Positions 24,282-35,700 of a stretch of DNA of 64,000 bases are shown piece after piece. The first letter of the stretch is position 1, and the number at the start of each line of letters is the position of its first letter. Location of the stretch: contig NC_092674.1 in NCBI RefSeq assembly GCF_964355755.1, forward strand, positions 3,725,001 to 3,789,000, read 5' to 3'. Origin of the DNA: Antedon mediterranea (Eukaryota > Echinodermata > Crinoidea > Comatulida > Antedonidae). Below the pieces are notes generated by a model that searched no databases, was not told where the DNA came from, and saw only the letters and a program-made list of their open reading frames with translations. A program made the position numbers and the translations under genes.

Positions 24282-26425
24282 ATGGGGAAGCTCCTAACAA
24301 TACTTGTCGTGGCTGGGATACTATCAGCTTTCTACTTCTATGTTCCAGTCCCCGAGGATCTAGAGAATCCTTGGATATTCAGATTGACTAATTGTCTGAA
24401 ACGAATTATACATAGTATTGTAAGTAGGCCTAGACTACTACTACCCTTTGTACAGTATAGCACTGGTATAGCCCTGATTAGTAACCGGGGCGCGCCTAGA
24501 GCGTGTTGATATACAAGTACTGCGCCTTCAATAAGTGTATATTAGTATGGATCATTGGATCTTCATTAGTATTATACATAATGTAAGTAGGCTTATACTA
24601 TACTATAAATAGACAAGAATTAATGCACTATTGTACTGTATACCATAAAATGGTACGTACACAGACGACCGGTAAGGCGTAGGCGGGTCTAGAGGGCGGT
24701 TCGATAAGAATTTATCGCATCAGTGCACATCTACAAAATGAGAACAAACGCTTTGGACCAATCAGTTACTAGATACCACGTACGTCACCGGCATCTTATG
24801 TATCCCTGTTGAATTGTCTTGTCTTAACAACTTTTATTGAACAACAGCCATTGCATTTTTTTTATTGTAAAGTAACCGTTCCTTTCTTGATCCTCTATCT
24901 TCCTTAATGTACTTCTAGGCCCTCTAATCAAGGCAGCTTTTAAAATCTCACCTTACTGATAACCTATTTATATTTTTCTTGCATTTAATTCTATTCTTAA
25001 TATTATACAATAATTATAATGTTTGTATCTATGATTTTAAACAGATGTATTATGAAGCCAAATACTCGGACGTTTCTTCAGGCGTGTTTGCCAATCGACT
25101 ACAGTTTCCTATGCCAGAAAATAACAATAACTCATTGACAGTGACCACGACTGAGTTTGACGGTGTTCGTATCATTTTATTCCAACCTAACCTACCTACC
25201 ACCAAAGACCAATTATTACCAGCTATTGTCTATTTCCATGGCGGAGGATTTGTTTCAGGAAATCCAGGTAGGTTAAACCGAAAGAAACCCGCTGGGCTTT
25301 CTTTATTTTTAAAGAATTGTCTATTCCTTGGACGCCATTATATGCTAATAAAATGTAAACATTTTTTTATGTTACAGAAATTATGTTTGGAGTAACACGG
25401 CGCATGTGCGTGGAACTACAAGCGGTAGTGGCATCTGTAGAGTGAGATTTGTTTTATTGCAAAAAGTGTAGCCTAAAAAGGTTTCTGTTGGGACTCGTGG
25501 GTCCTGTAAACTATCATTACCAACTAACCAGTTCGGAATACGCAACAACATCACAGAATGTAGACCCTTTCTTTTAAAAGTTCAAAACCTGGTTATATAG
25601 CTTTAATTTTCTCCTTTTTCTTACAGCTACCGACTTGCACCAAAGTACAAGTTTCCAACAGCATTTGAAGACTCGCTGAAGGCAACAAAATGGTTTCTAA
25701 ACAACGCAAAAAAGTATAGAGTGGACGCCAGAAAAGTCGCGATAGCTGGGGACAGCGCGGGAGGTTTATTATCGGCTGCTGTTAGTCAGTCTATAAAAGA
25801 CGACAGCCATGTTCCGAATCTTTTATTTCAGGCTTTGATTTACCCAACCACGCAGCAAATTGATGTCAATCTACCGAGCACACAGCAGTACCACGCCATA
25901 TTTGGCAACAGAGGTATTTTGTGTAAACATGATATGGCAATGTTCATAGGACTATATGCGTTTGGTGAATTCAGACAAGACTACTACGATGCATTCATGA
26001 CGGGTACATTAACGTCACGTGAGTTTAGAGAGACGTCAGAGTCGATGCAGTACATTGATCATGACATCATATTGAAGTCTGATGTTCGATCCAGGTATTA
26101 CATAAAACCAACGTCACAGGCCGACCACTCTAAACTGTGGGACGACGTAAAAGATGTCTTGTTGGATGTACGTATGTCGCCGTTGCTAAGGAAAGACATG
26201 ACCGGTCTACCCCCAGCTTGGATAGCAACTTGTGAATATGACCCTATACGAGATGATGGCATATTGTACGCACATCGACTCAAGAATGATGGCGTACGTG
26301 TGAGCTTAAAGAATTACGAAAAGGGGGTCCATGGCTCTTGGATGTCAGGGTTCAATTTGGTTGTTTACAATGAAATGATGACAGATTTTATGGTTTTCGC
26401 CAAAGATTATATAAAACATAAATAA
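24282..26425 (+). CDS. AADAC: AADAC-like serine esterase, copy C (4 exons, 407 aa)
   Basis: Exons 24282-24419, 25045-25267, 25378-25441 and 25627-26425, same phases as copy A. The N-terminal anchor reads LLTILVVAGILSAFYFYVPV and is followed by EDLENPW. Catalytic features: HGGGF in exon 2, GDSAGG with Ser185, EYDPIRDDG acid motif, and GVHGSW for the His (Val replaces the usual Phe, as in copy B). One residue shorter than D in exon 2 (TTKDQ instead of TTKEDQ). The leader tcgctcgccggtgctgcagac just upstream of the ATG is shared with B and D. Last-exon identity to B and D is very high while parts of the introns differ, consistent with recent duplication or exon-biased gene conversion. Confidence 0.9.
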
Positions 26426-27166
26426 AGAATGGGTGTTAATTAGCGAATAACTGTCAATCCTTGAGATATTGAGAATACCGGATAAATCACATTATTTAAT
26501 ATATGAACGAAATAATTGTTTGTGTCACTGTCGATGGGCGTCGCCAGCAATTTTGTGTTAGGGGTCCGATACTTTGGGTTAGGGTGGGAGGGGGGGGGAG
26601 GTGTTGGTTAGGGGGTTGGGTTAGGGGTGGTGGTGGAATTGGACAATGCAAAAGATTATAGGTCAAATTAAGCTAGTGCAATGCTTTACTTCAATTATAG
26701 GCCTACTGAAACAACAAATTGCATTTGTTGTCTATCATTAATGTTGTTATTCACAATTTGAATAAAATATTAATTTGAATATTATAAATATTTTTACTTG
26801 TGCTTACGATTTTTCAAATATATTCTTTTCTTAAAATTTTATTTATTTATTTTTTTAAATCTTCTGATCTTTATGATGTTTGTATTTTTAACAATCTGAG
26901 TACGGGAAGTCAAACAATTACTGTATACTTTTTCGTTGTTCATGTTTCCCATCGGCCGTAACGGAATGCGTGATAATGTAACCAATCACAAATGATGGAT
27001 TATCCGATCTGTCTTGTAATTGGTCAACTCACATGCATGACATGTGCGTCCAACAAGTGGGATAACAAAAATCAACAAACTTAATTTTCTGTCCTTCAAT
27101 CTTGGATTTAAGGAATCAACGCTTTCTGTCAATTAAACATCGGCCTACGATTCTCCCTGGACTTGC
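26426..27166. other. Spacer between esterases C and D, proximal part
   Basis: It contains a G-rich tract at 26570-26640 with TTAGGG-like words, a poly-AT stretch, and at about 26940-27065 a decayed M2-like segment (catttcccatcggccgtaacgg). No gene. Confidence 0.5.
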
Positions 27167-27711
27167 CAGCGGTGGCGCCAGGATCTTCCCGACGCGGGGG
27201 ATACATTCCCCGACGAGGCGGCTATGCGAGCATCACTAGGCTGGGGGCCAGGGGGCCGCCAAGGGCTCCCGGAAGCAACGCGTTCTAGCGTCATTTTAAT
27301 CAGATTTAGGGTAGCCATTTTTTCCATTTTTTATAATGCATAAATAAAATACTGCGTGCAAAAAAACGATGCGCGATGACTGTTTCAATCCATATTTTTC
27401 AATTTAAAAAATAAAAGTTCAAAGAAAATCGTACAAAGGGATACCGCCAGACAAGTGCGTACCTAGCTAATGTTTAGTACTGTAGTAAGTTAGATCGCTG
27501 GCAATAATGAATGCATATAAATTGCATAATAGCACTCTGACGTACTCTCACGGTCAATGAAACGTCGCGGTTTTCTAGGCGCTGAAGCTACCAAGAAGTG
27601 AACGCGAACGTTTATTCCCCGACAAAAAGTACCCGTGTTCCCCGACGGGGGGGCTAAGCTCCCCGACGAGGGGGCTAGAGCCCCCGTAGCCCCCCGCTGG
27701 CGCCACCACTG
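27167..27711. mobile_element. GC-rich element with cagcggtggcgccag ends
   Basis: Left end cagcggtggcgccag; right end ctggcgccaccactg, its inverse. Interior subterminal repeats of ccccgacgggg type are strikingly GC-rich against the AT-rich surroundings. The matching leader of copy C (ccttgcctcagtcctctcc) runs uninterrupted, so copy D received a roughly 545-bp insertion between cttgc and ctagtcctctcc, ending about 190 bp upstream of its ATG. Ends resemble hAT-type termini, but no clear 8-bp target duplication was seen. Confidence 0.7.
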
Positions 27712-27902
27712 CTAGTCCTCTCCTAATTAGCCCACCACAACCCAACAAAAACTGGCTAGGCTTCATAGTCCTGTGGAACGCCGCGTGCTAATCTATTACT
27801 CATAAACCAAACACTAAAGAACAAACATTATACTATTATTATTAATAGCCGGCGTCTAATCTTTTCTCCCTTCCCGCCAAATCGCTCGCCGGTGCTGCAG
27901 AC

Positions 27903-30900
27903 ATGGGGAAGCTCCTAACAATAATTGTCGTGGCTGGGATACTATCAGCTTTCTACTTCTATGTTCCAGTGCCCAAGGATCTTGAGAATCCTTGGATATT
28001 CAGATTGACTCATTGTCTGACACGAATTATACATAGTATTGTAAGTAGGCCTAGACTACTACCTGAACCCTTAATATTGTACGTATAATTAGCCGGTAGG
28101 CTTGTTTCAAATTTCGAACAGCGTTTGGATTAAACCAGTGCGAATTAAATACATTAGTATTGATCTCCATTAGTACTATGCATGTATGTTAGGTTAGGCT
28201 TATTTTATACTATAAATAGAATTAAATGCATTATTGTAGGCCTACTGTATCCCAATTGGTACAGTATGTACAGACGACCGGTACCAAAGAATATATATCA
28301 CAAGAATGAGTATTCCGCGATTTTTGCATGAGAAATTTGTAACAGAGAGCTCCAGAGAGTGATGCCCGCCCTGATAAGGTCGGATGTATACATACTAAAT
28401 AAGACTTGATTTAATAGATATTATACATGTCACATTAAATAGAATTATGATAATATATTTTGCAATTGTAAATTATTTTATAATACATATTTATTAAGAA
28501 ACTAGTGTACATTCACTTTTACAGACAATTATTTACTAACATGCTAAATTAGTTCACAAAAAAGGCCTAGCACAGCAACACCAAAAATCAACGAATCGTT
28601 ACTCAATAACACGGCCTATTCTTTACCATTGCCGCGTACTACTCTACGCCCGGTAAATTAAGTATTGTTTTTATGATATAAATTAGTATAAAATACATGT
28701 TATTAATAGTATAAAATGTTAAATGTCATTAACATTTATTTGTTTTACCAGAAACAAGTTAAATATAGGAATATTATTAAACTATCCTTTGTGAAAACGC
28801 GTAAACACCAACACGCCCGGTCACGCTATCGTAGCGCCCGGTTGATAAAGCGAACTGTTTATACGGCAGTTTTTACTAGATAAATTGCATAAAACGAACA
28901 ATTAAATATCCAAATAGCATTTAACATGATGTTGGCATGTAGTTGAAAACATTTTTTATCATGAAAATACTACCGGTGGTCCAGCCTTTGATTAGTGAAA
29001 CCGTCACATAAAGTTGTATACATCCCAGATACATCCTCACTTATGGCGGCGCCCTACCACACATGGACAATATTACTGTTACAGGGAAAATCGCGGATTA
29101 CTCATTCTTGTGATATATATTCTTTGCCGGTACTGTGAGTCTAGAGGGCGGTTCGATAAGAATTTATCGCATCAGTGCACATCTACAAAATGAGAACAAA
29201 CACTTTGGACCAATCAGTTACCAGATACCACGTACGTCACCAGCATCAATCAATCAATCAATCAATCAATCGTTCGATTTATATAGCGCCCTTACGTGTA
29301 TATCTGTTGAATTGTCTTTTCTCGCCATACAACTTTTCTTAGACAACAGCCATTGTATTTGTTTATATTGTAAAGTATATCGTTCCTTTCTTGTCTTCTT
29401 TTATGTACTTCTAGGCCCTCTAATCAAGACATTTTTAAAATCCCACCTTACTGATAACCTATTTAAATTTCTCTTAATTTTCTTATATTTAATTCTATTG
29501 TTGAGCCTTATTATTATACAATTCAATGTTTGTATCTATGATTTTAAACAGATGTATTATGAAGCCAAATACTCGGACGTTTCTTCAGGCGTGTTTGCCA
29601 ATCGACTACAGTTTCCTATGCCAGAAAATAACAATAACTCATTGACAGTGACCACGACTGAGTTTGACGGTGTTCGTGTCATTTTATTCCAACCTAACCT
29701 ACCTACCACAAAAGAAGACCAATTATTACCAGCTATTGTCTATTTCCATGGCGGAGGATTTGTTTTAGGAAATCCAGGTAGGTCGAACTGAAAGAAGAAA
29801 CCTGTTGTGCTTATTTTAATGAATTGATTATTGTATTATAATGTATAATGCTATAGTTCATTCATAGTCATTAAATACTAATACGATATTCATTTGTGTC
29901 ATTACAGATGTTATGTTTGGAGTAACACAGCGCATGTGCGTAGAATTACAAGTAGTAGTGGCATCTGTAGAGTAAGAGTTTTTTTTTTATTACAATCTGT
30001 AGCCTAAAAAGTCCTGTATTCTTACCGTTTCATAACCATTGGGCGGAATAGAACAAGCTATAGATAAAATATATAGTACTGTATATAGACACTTTCTTAT
30101 CAAATCCTGTCTAACGTCAAAAGCGTCTTGATAAGTTTAAAGAACAACTTGACAGAACCATTTTTTAACAACGTATTAGGGATCGAGATTTACGATATCG
30201 CGGCGCGCGATCTCCGTAAAGCCGTCGCCGTAAAATGATGTGACGTCACGAGTGCATGGCAGAATCTACCTCATGAATTTTTACTGTTGTTAACATACAA
30301 GTCGCTTCAATTGCAAATTTGAAATGTCTTTGAGTACAAGGGTTAGGCCGGTGGATTACCATAAACGTCTTTATTCTTCAAAAATCACCGCGATCGTAAA
30401 ACGTTTTATGTGCGATATGGTTGAATGGTTCCAGAGCCCCATACTGATGTTTCTAGCTACTCTTTCAGACAAGTCTGGCAAAGCGCGAAATTTTCTAGTT
30501 TTAAATAAATCGTAAAAAAATATAAATGTTGAATTTGTTTGTTGTTTCTTTTGGCTATTTGGTTAATGAAGTGTTTCTTCAAAATGTCAGACTAAACACT
30601 GGCAAATTTAAGCCTAATACAGGTCAAATTAGCAATTGAAGTAACGGTACCTATCTCGTGTATGTTAACAACAGTGAAAACTCATGAGGTAGATTTTACA
30701 ATGCACTTTTGATGTCACAGCAATATTTACGGCGACAACTGTACGACGGCGCGAGCGCGCGCGGTGATATCGTAAATCTCGCGATTGTTCTGAAATCAAT
30801 ATGTACATCCCTAATGTGTTGTTAAAATATGGTTCTCGGTCAAGTTGTCCTTTTTAAATATAGTATTTAATTTTTTTCCTTTTTTACAGCTACCGACTTG

Positions 30901-31688
30901 CACCAAAGTACAAGTTTCCAACAGCATTTGAAGACTCGCTGAAGGCAACAAAATGGCTTCTTACCAACGCAAAGAAGTACAGCGTAGACGCTAGAAAAGT
31001 AGCGGTAGCTGGGGACAGCGCGGGAGGTTTATTATCGGCTGCTGTTAGCCAGTCTGTAAAAGACGACAGCTCTGTTCCTGATATTTTATTTCAAGCATTA
31101 ATTTATCCAAGCACGCAGCAAATTGACGTAAATCTACCGAGCACTCAGCAGTACCACGCCATACTTGGCAACAAGGGCGTGGTGTGTAAACATGATATGG
31201 CAATGTTCATAGGACTATATGCGTTTGGTGAATTCAGACAAGACTACTACGATGCATTCATGACGGGTACATTAACGTCACGTGAGTTCAGAGAAACGTC
31301 AGAGTTGATGCAGTACATTGATCATGACATCATATTGAAGTCTGATGTTCGATCTAAGTATTACATAAAACCAACGTCACAGACAGACAACTCTAAATTG
31401 TGGGATGACATCAAAGATGTCTTATTGGATGTACGTATGTCGCCGTTGCTAAGGAAAGACATGACCGGTCTACCCCCAGCTTGGATAGCAACTTGTGAAT
31501 ATGACCCTCTACGAGATGATGGCATATTGTACGCACATCGACTCAAGAATGATGGCGTACGTGTGAGCTTAAAGAATTACGAAAAGGGGTTTCATGGCGT
31601 TTGGATGTCAGACTTAGATTTTGTGGTTTATGAACAAATGATGACAGATTTTATTGTGTTTGCCAAAAAATATGTAAATCCCAAATAA
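27903..31688 (+). CDS. AADAC: AADAC-like serine esterase, copy D (4 exons, 408 aa)
   Basis: Exons 27903-28040, 29552-29777, 29908-29971 and 30890-31688, phases as in A and C. Signal anchor LLTIIVVAGILSAFYFYVPV, then KDLENPW. HGGGF in exon 2, GDSAGG with Ser186, acid in EYDPLRDDG, His in GFHGVW. Introns 1 and 3 are enlarged by two separate transposon insertions, making this the longest of the young copies although the coding sequence is almost unchanged. The long open frame upstream of exon 2 (from 29135) is intron reading into the exon, not an alternative N terminus: the acceptor tttaaacag matches the other copies. Confidence 0.9.
28285..29126. mobile_element. 842-bp TIR element in intron 1 of copy D
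   Basis: Ends caaagaatatatatcacaag and its inverse cttgtgatatatattctttg, extending inward as an imperfect 40-bp terminal inverted repeat through a tccgcgattttt word. It is flanked by ccggtac on both sides (28278-28284 and 29127-29133), a target duplication. Intron 1 of copy C has gaccggtaaggcg at the same place without the insert. No ORF of note, so non-autonomous. Confidence 0.8.
30131..30862. mobile_element. Long-TIR element in intron 3 of copy D
   Basis: Left arm aaagaacaacttgacagaacca through ttaacaacgtattagggatc; right arm is the inverse, ending tggttctcggtcaagttgtcc. The arms include cgcgcgatctccgtaaa and its mirror. The total inverted portion is about 130-190 bp per side. Introns 3 of A, B and C are only 185-290 bp, confirming an insertion. 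The small open frame at 30324-30515 lies in the loop and has no recognised domain. Confidence 0.75.
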
Positions 31689-32764
31689 AGAATGTGTTTT
31701 TATATGCGATAAAATAACCACTGATTAATGAGAAAATTATTATAATTATGACATTGTAGCAGGCGAGCTGCGATATTTCTTTTCGTGCATAAGTTGGGGA
31801 TCCCTCACAAAATAAACATGAATATTCATTAGTCATATAAAGTGACGTATGAATTTCGCTAATGCAAAAGCTTTCTGCCGAGCCGTCTGTGTAGTCGAGT
31901 GGATTATATGGACTTTGCATGTCAATCAATCAATCAATCAAAGTAACATTTATTTCTCTTGTCTTTCATAGAAAATAAAAATTAGCAGTAAAAATTATGT
32001 CAATGTATGGAGTTCGAATCTCATGAGCAATTTCTTTTTACTTTGTAGTGAGAGATAGAGATTATTTAGAGGGTTAGGTTTAGTTATATTTAGGAGGTAG
32101 TTCGGTTATCTTTCACAAAAGGGATCCCCAACTTATGTAAGAAAAAAAAACAGATTGAACAACGGAAAACACGTGAGGACAATAGGGAGGTTTCGTAACA
32201 ATACGATAAGGAATACGGATACTCCTCAACTCAATGAAATTGCAAAAGATAACATAATTATATTGAATCAACAGTTATTTGTATTGATATAAATTGTCTA
32301 ACAAAGATCGTACGATTTAAAATTTAATAAATTAACAGTGGCGTAACGCAGATGCCTGAAGCCCCTGGTTTAGGAATCCTAAATGGCCCTCCAACGTTAG
32401 AGGCCTCGGGCGTTTTTAGCTTTTTCGACATATTTTAATGCATGTTTTTCCTCTGGCCACTCTGCTCAGGGGTCCCCATAAGCTCAGGGCTTGGGTTTTG
32501 CCAGTGAGCGCTCATAGCCGTTACTCCACTGTATAAATATGAATTACTTTTTTTTAAATTGGTAATACTAAAGCTAATAATAGTGATAAAATTGTTGTAT
32601 TTTTGTTATATTTTGTTTTGTTTTTTTACAAATGGGAAATCGTAAGTAAAAGCTATCAGCTATGTTCAAACAGAATTATCTATATATATATATATATATA
32701 GATAAAATCGTTTTAAAACTATGCGTTGACAATGTAGTAAGCACACACACACGTAGACCACACA
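31689..32764. other. Spacer between esterases D and E
   Basis: It holds a pair of inverted words (aagttggggatccctcacaaaa at 31792 and ttttgtgaaagataaccgaact.. mirrored near 32100-32140, with ggatccccaactta), suggesting a 350-bp foldback element at about 31790-32140. An aatc repeat (31922-31940) and an R3 copy also lie here. No gene. Confidence 0.45.
32331..32526. mobile_element. R3 repeat copy
   Basis: Runs from cagtggcgtaacgcagatgcc, through gcccctggtttaggaatcc, to ccagtgagcgctcatagccgtta. This is the least disturbed of the three R3 copies in the window. Confidence 0.6.
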
Positions 32765-35700
32765 ATGAAGGCGTTACAAGTACTTACAATCACGGCTGGG
32801 GTCGTCTTAGCATTTTACTTCTACACTCCTCTACCAACCCAGCTTGAGAATCCATGGGCATTCAGAGTCGGTCGGTGTGTATTTACAATGATACACAATT
32901 TTGTAAGCGTAATTTCATTTATTTACTATTTATATAGATTTTATTTATATACTATTTGTTTAGATGGTGGCATGGTTTACTGAATGGAGAGGGTCAATAC
33001 ACTTTTCATGATGTCAGATAAACTGGGCGATTAAAGTCCTTTTTTTTTTTTTTGACGAAACGATTCGTGATGGAAAATGTTTTGTTCTCTAGTTAGAATG
33101 TACTCCTCTGCGCTTCGGGTTTGTTTTTTAGTTCAATTTGTGTAAAATCGCATAACTAAAACATTGTATGCAGGAGGCATATGCCTACGTATAAAAGGCC
33201 TAACTTCCAGGACAATCTCGATGTGGTTGCCCTAAATAAAACACACGACAGACTTACTAAAAGGGCCAGAATCGTTACACGGATGACAACGTTGTCAAAT
33301 TTTGCATATATGTTCACTAGGGCATAGAGACTAGAACAATCATAGTTCATAGTTTTGACGTTACAAACATCATCAAATCTAATGATCTGTTTAGTTATTC
33401 TGCACGCCTTATTTACTAAACATTGAACATCACTGTACCCAAAACCAAAATGGTTGTCATATGACCATATATGAAGCATTTTCAAAATGGCAGTCACAAA
33501 AATGATTTGATTCCGGCGATTTTCTGACAAAATGTTATATTAGAGTGAATAGAAACATAGTGTTCTGAGCAGTTTGACTAAAGATTGACGGCGCAATACA
33601 ATCTTTGGTTTGACACCTTTTGGCCCTACTGGTTACCAAGATACAGACCATATTTTTGTTTTTTGCCGCCATTTTGAAAATGCTGCAAATATGGTCATAG
33701 ACAACCATTTTGGTTTGGGTACAGTGTTTTTCGAGTCATTCAAGTGAAATATGTGACATTTCACTCTTCCCCATGGTGTAACGATTCTGACCATAAAACG
33801 TGGTTCACACTAGAACACAACGCAGCGACACAAAGTGCTGTATTGCGTAATCACAAGTGTAAACCGACGGTGCAACAAGGCTGCAAACATGCATGATTTC
33901 ACGCAGAAGGGAGCAAACACAATTATTACAAACTAATGTGTCCATATATGGCCATGAATATGTCATATCACTGCCATATTTGGGCATATCACTACCATAT
34001 TTGGGCAGCAGATCACAATTTTTTGATGAAACTAGTTTGACAGTGTAGACAGAGCTTTATACTGACGCATTATCTCAAACAACATAAATTGTTCACGTCG
34101 TATATTCTTTAGATGTATTTCGATGCGAACTATTTTTACGGCACGAATACGCATCGCATAACGAACAGTGTCCCGCTGCCACCAAAGTACTATAACCAAT
34201 CTGCAATGATGGTCACTTACACAAAGTTTGATGGGGTTCATGTCCAGTTATTCCAACCAATTCTCTATGACAATGATGACAAGTTAGCAGCTGTTATATA
34301 TTTCCACGGTGGAGGTTTCGTTACGGGAGATTCAGGTAGGCCATTTGCATTATTTAACATCACAAATGCATTGCTTTGGGTTCAATGGTTTTGGAGGAGG
34401 TGTTTGGGTGGGTGGGGGGGGGGGGGGGACACACAAAGAGTCTGTACTCTTTGTGTAGCCCTTCCAAAACAATTTAAACCCAGGTGTATAAATGGGAACC
34501 CGGTTAGATCAAGACACAACTTTACGCTGATTACTAGCTGCATTATGGGTGCATGTTTCCATACGTGTTTTATCCCCCCAAAAAATGGGGTAATAATTGT
34601 TCAGCGCTTAGAGGTTTCACAGCATTAGGCGCTATATAAATACAGGATATTATTATTATTATTATATAGGCCTACACCGCAATATCTCTTCTTCGGAGAC
34701 AACAGTACACCTCAATAGTATTAATAGTAGTTCTGAGTGGTTGAGGAACCAGTTATAGTGCATAAAACAATTTACTACAATAACTAAATGTAAAACAGTA
34801 AATCTTGTTTTCATCTTCTTGTTACAGATATAATGTTTGCAAGTTCAAGGCGCATCTGCGAGGAGTTGAATGTTATGGTAGCATCTGTAAAGTGAGATTT
34901 TCTCTAATAAAATAATACTTTTAATACTATGAACACATTTGCCATTTTACTAGGGTGATGTTCAGAAGTGATTTTATACGCCCGCCCGTAAGCGCAGCAG
35001 ACAGTAGAGTAATCGGCGCGTCATGATTACGGTAACTCTTGGAGTGGAGCTGTTTCTTGTCAGCATTAAAGTGTGGTTCCCACTAGAACGCAACGCAACG
35101 ACGTATCGACGCAAAGTGTAATCAGATCACAAGTGGGAACCAACGACACAATAGTGCTGCAAACATCGCAGATTTGGTTTCACGCAGGCGAGAGAAAACA
35201 CAATTATTAGAAGGGCATTTGCTTACGTTGCGTAGATTGCGTTAATAATAATAATAATAAGATTTTTATAGCGCACATACCACTCCAGAGTGCTCAAGGC
35301 GCATTTAAAAATAAAAAAGAAATAAATCATACAAATTCCTGCGTCGCTAGTGGGAACCAAGCTTAACTCTGAGAGTGAAGCTGTTTCTTGTCAGCATTAA
35401 AGCGTGTTTCCCACTGGAACGCAACGACGTATCGACGCTGTATTGCGTAATCAGATCACAAGTGGGAATCGACGACGCAACCGTGGTGCAAACATTAATA
35501 ATAATAATAATAACAGGCTTTTTATAGCGCACATACCACTCAAGAGTGCTCAAGGTGTATTCAAAAAATAAAAACAAATCATACAAATGCCTGACAAATA
35601 AAATGCAATTTCTTTGGAGGGTCCCCATCCGTTCTCGTTCTGTCGCGGTCCCGGACCCCTACCTAGGTGACCAAACAAAGGAGCAGGATACACATTTTCC

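Noticed and set aside
29135-29551. Possible alternative N terminus of esterase D read continuously into exon 2
   Set aside because: This part is homologous to intron 1 of copy C and precedes a conserved acceptor; the proper first exon is at 27903.
18792-31546. Recurrent 61-codon minus-strand frame (MSRCAYNMPSSR...) inside the last exon of esterases A-D
   Set aside because: It is antisense to the conserved catalytic segment in every copy. Its conservation is explained by the plus-strand protein.
33156-33530. 124-codon minus-strand frame in esterase E intron 1
   Set aside because: It lies within an inverted-repeat element, has no domain I recognise, and has mixed hydrophobic composition typical of AT-rich chance frames.
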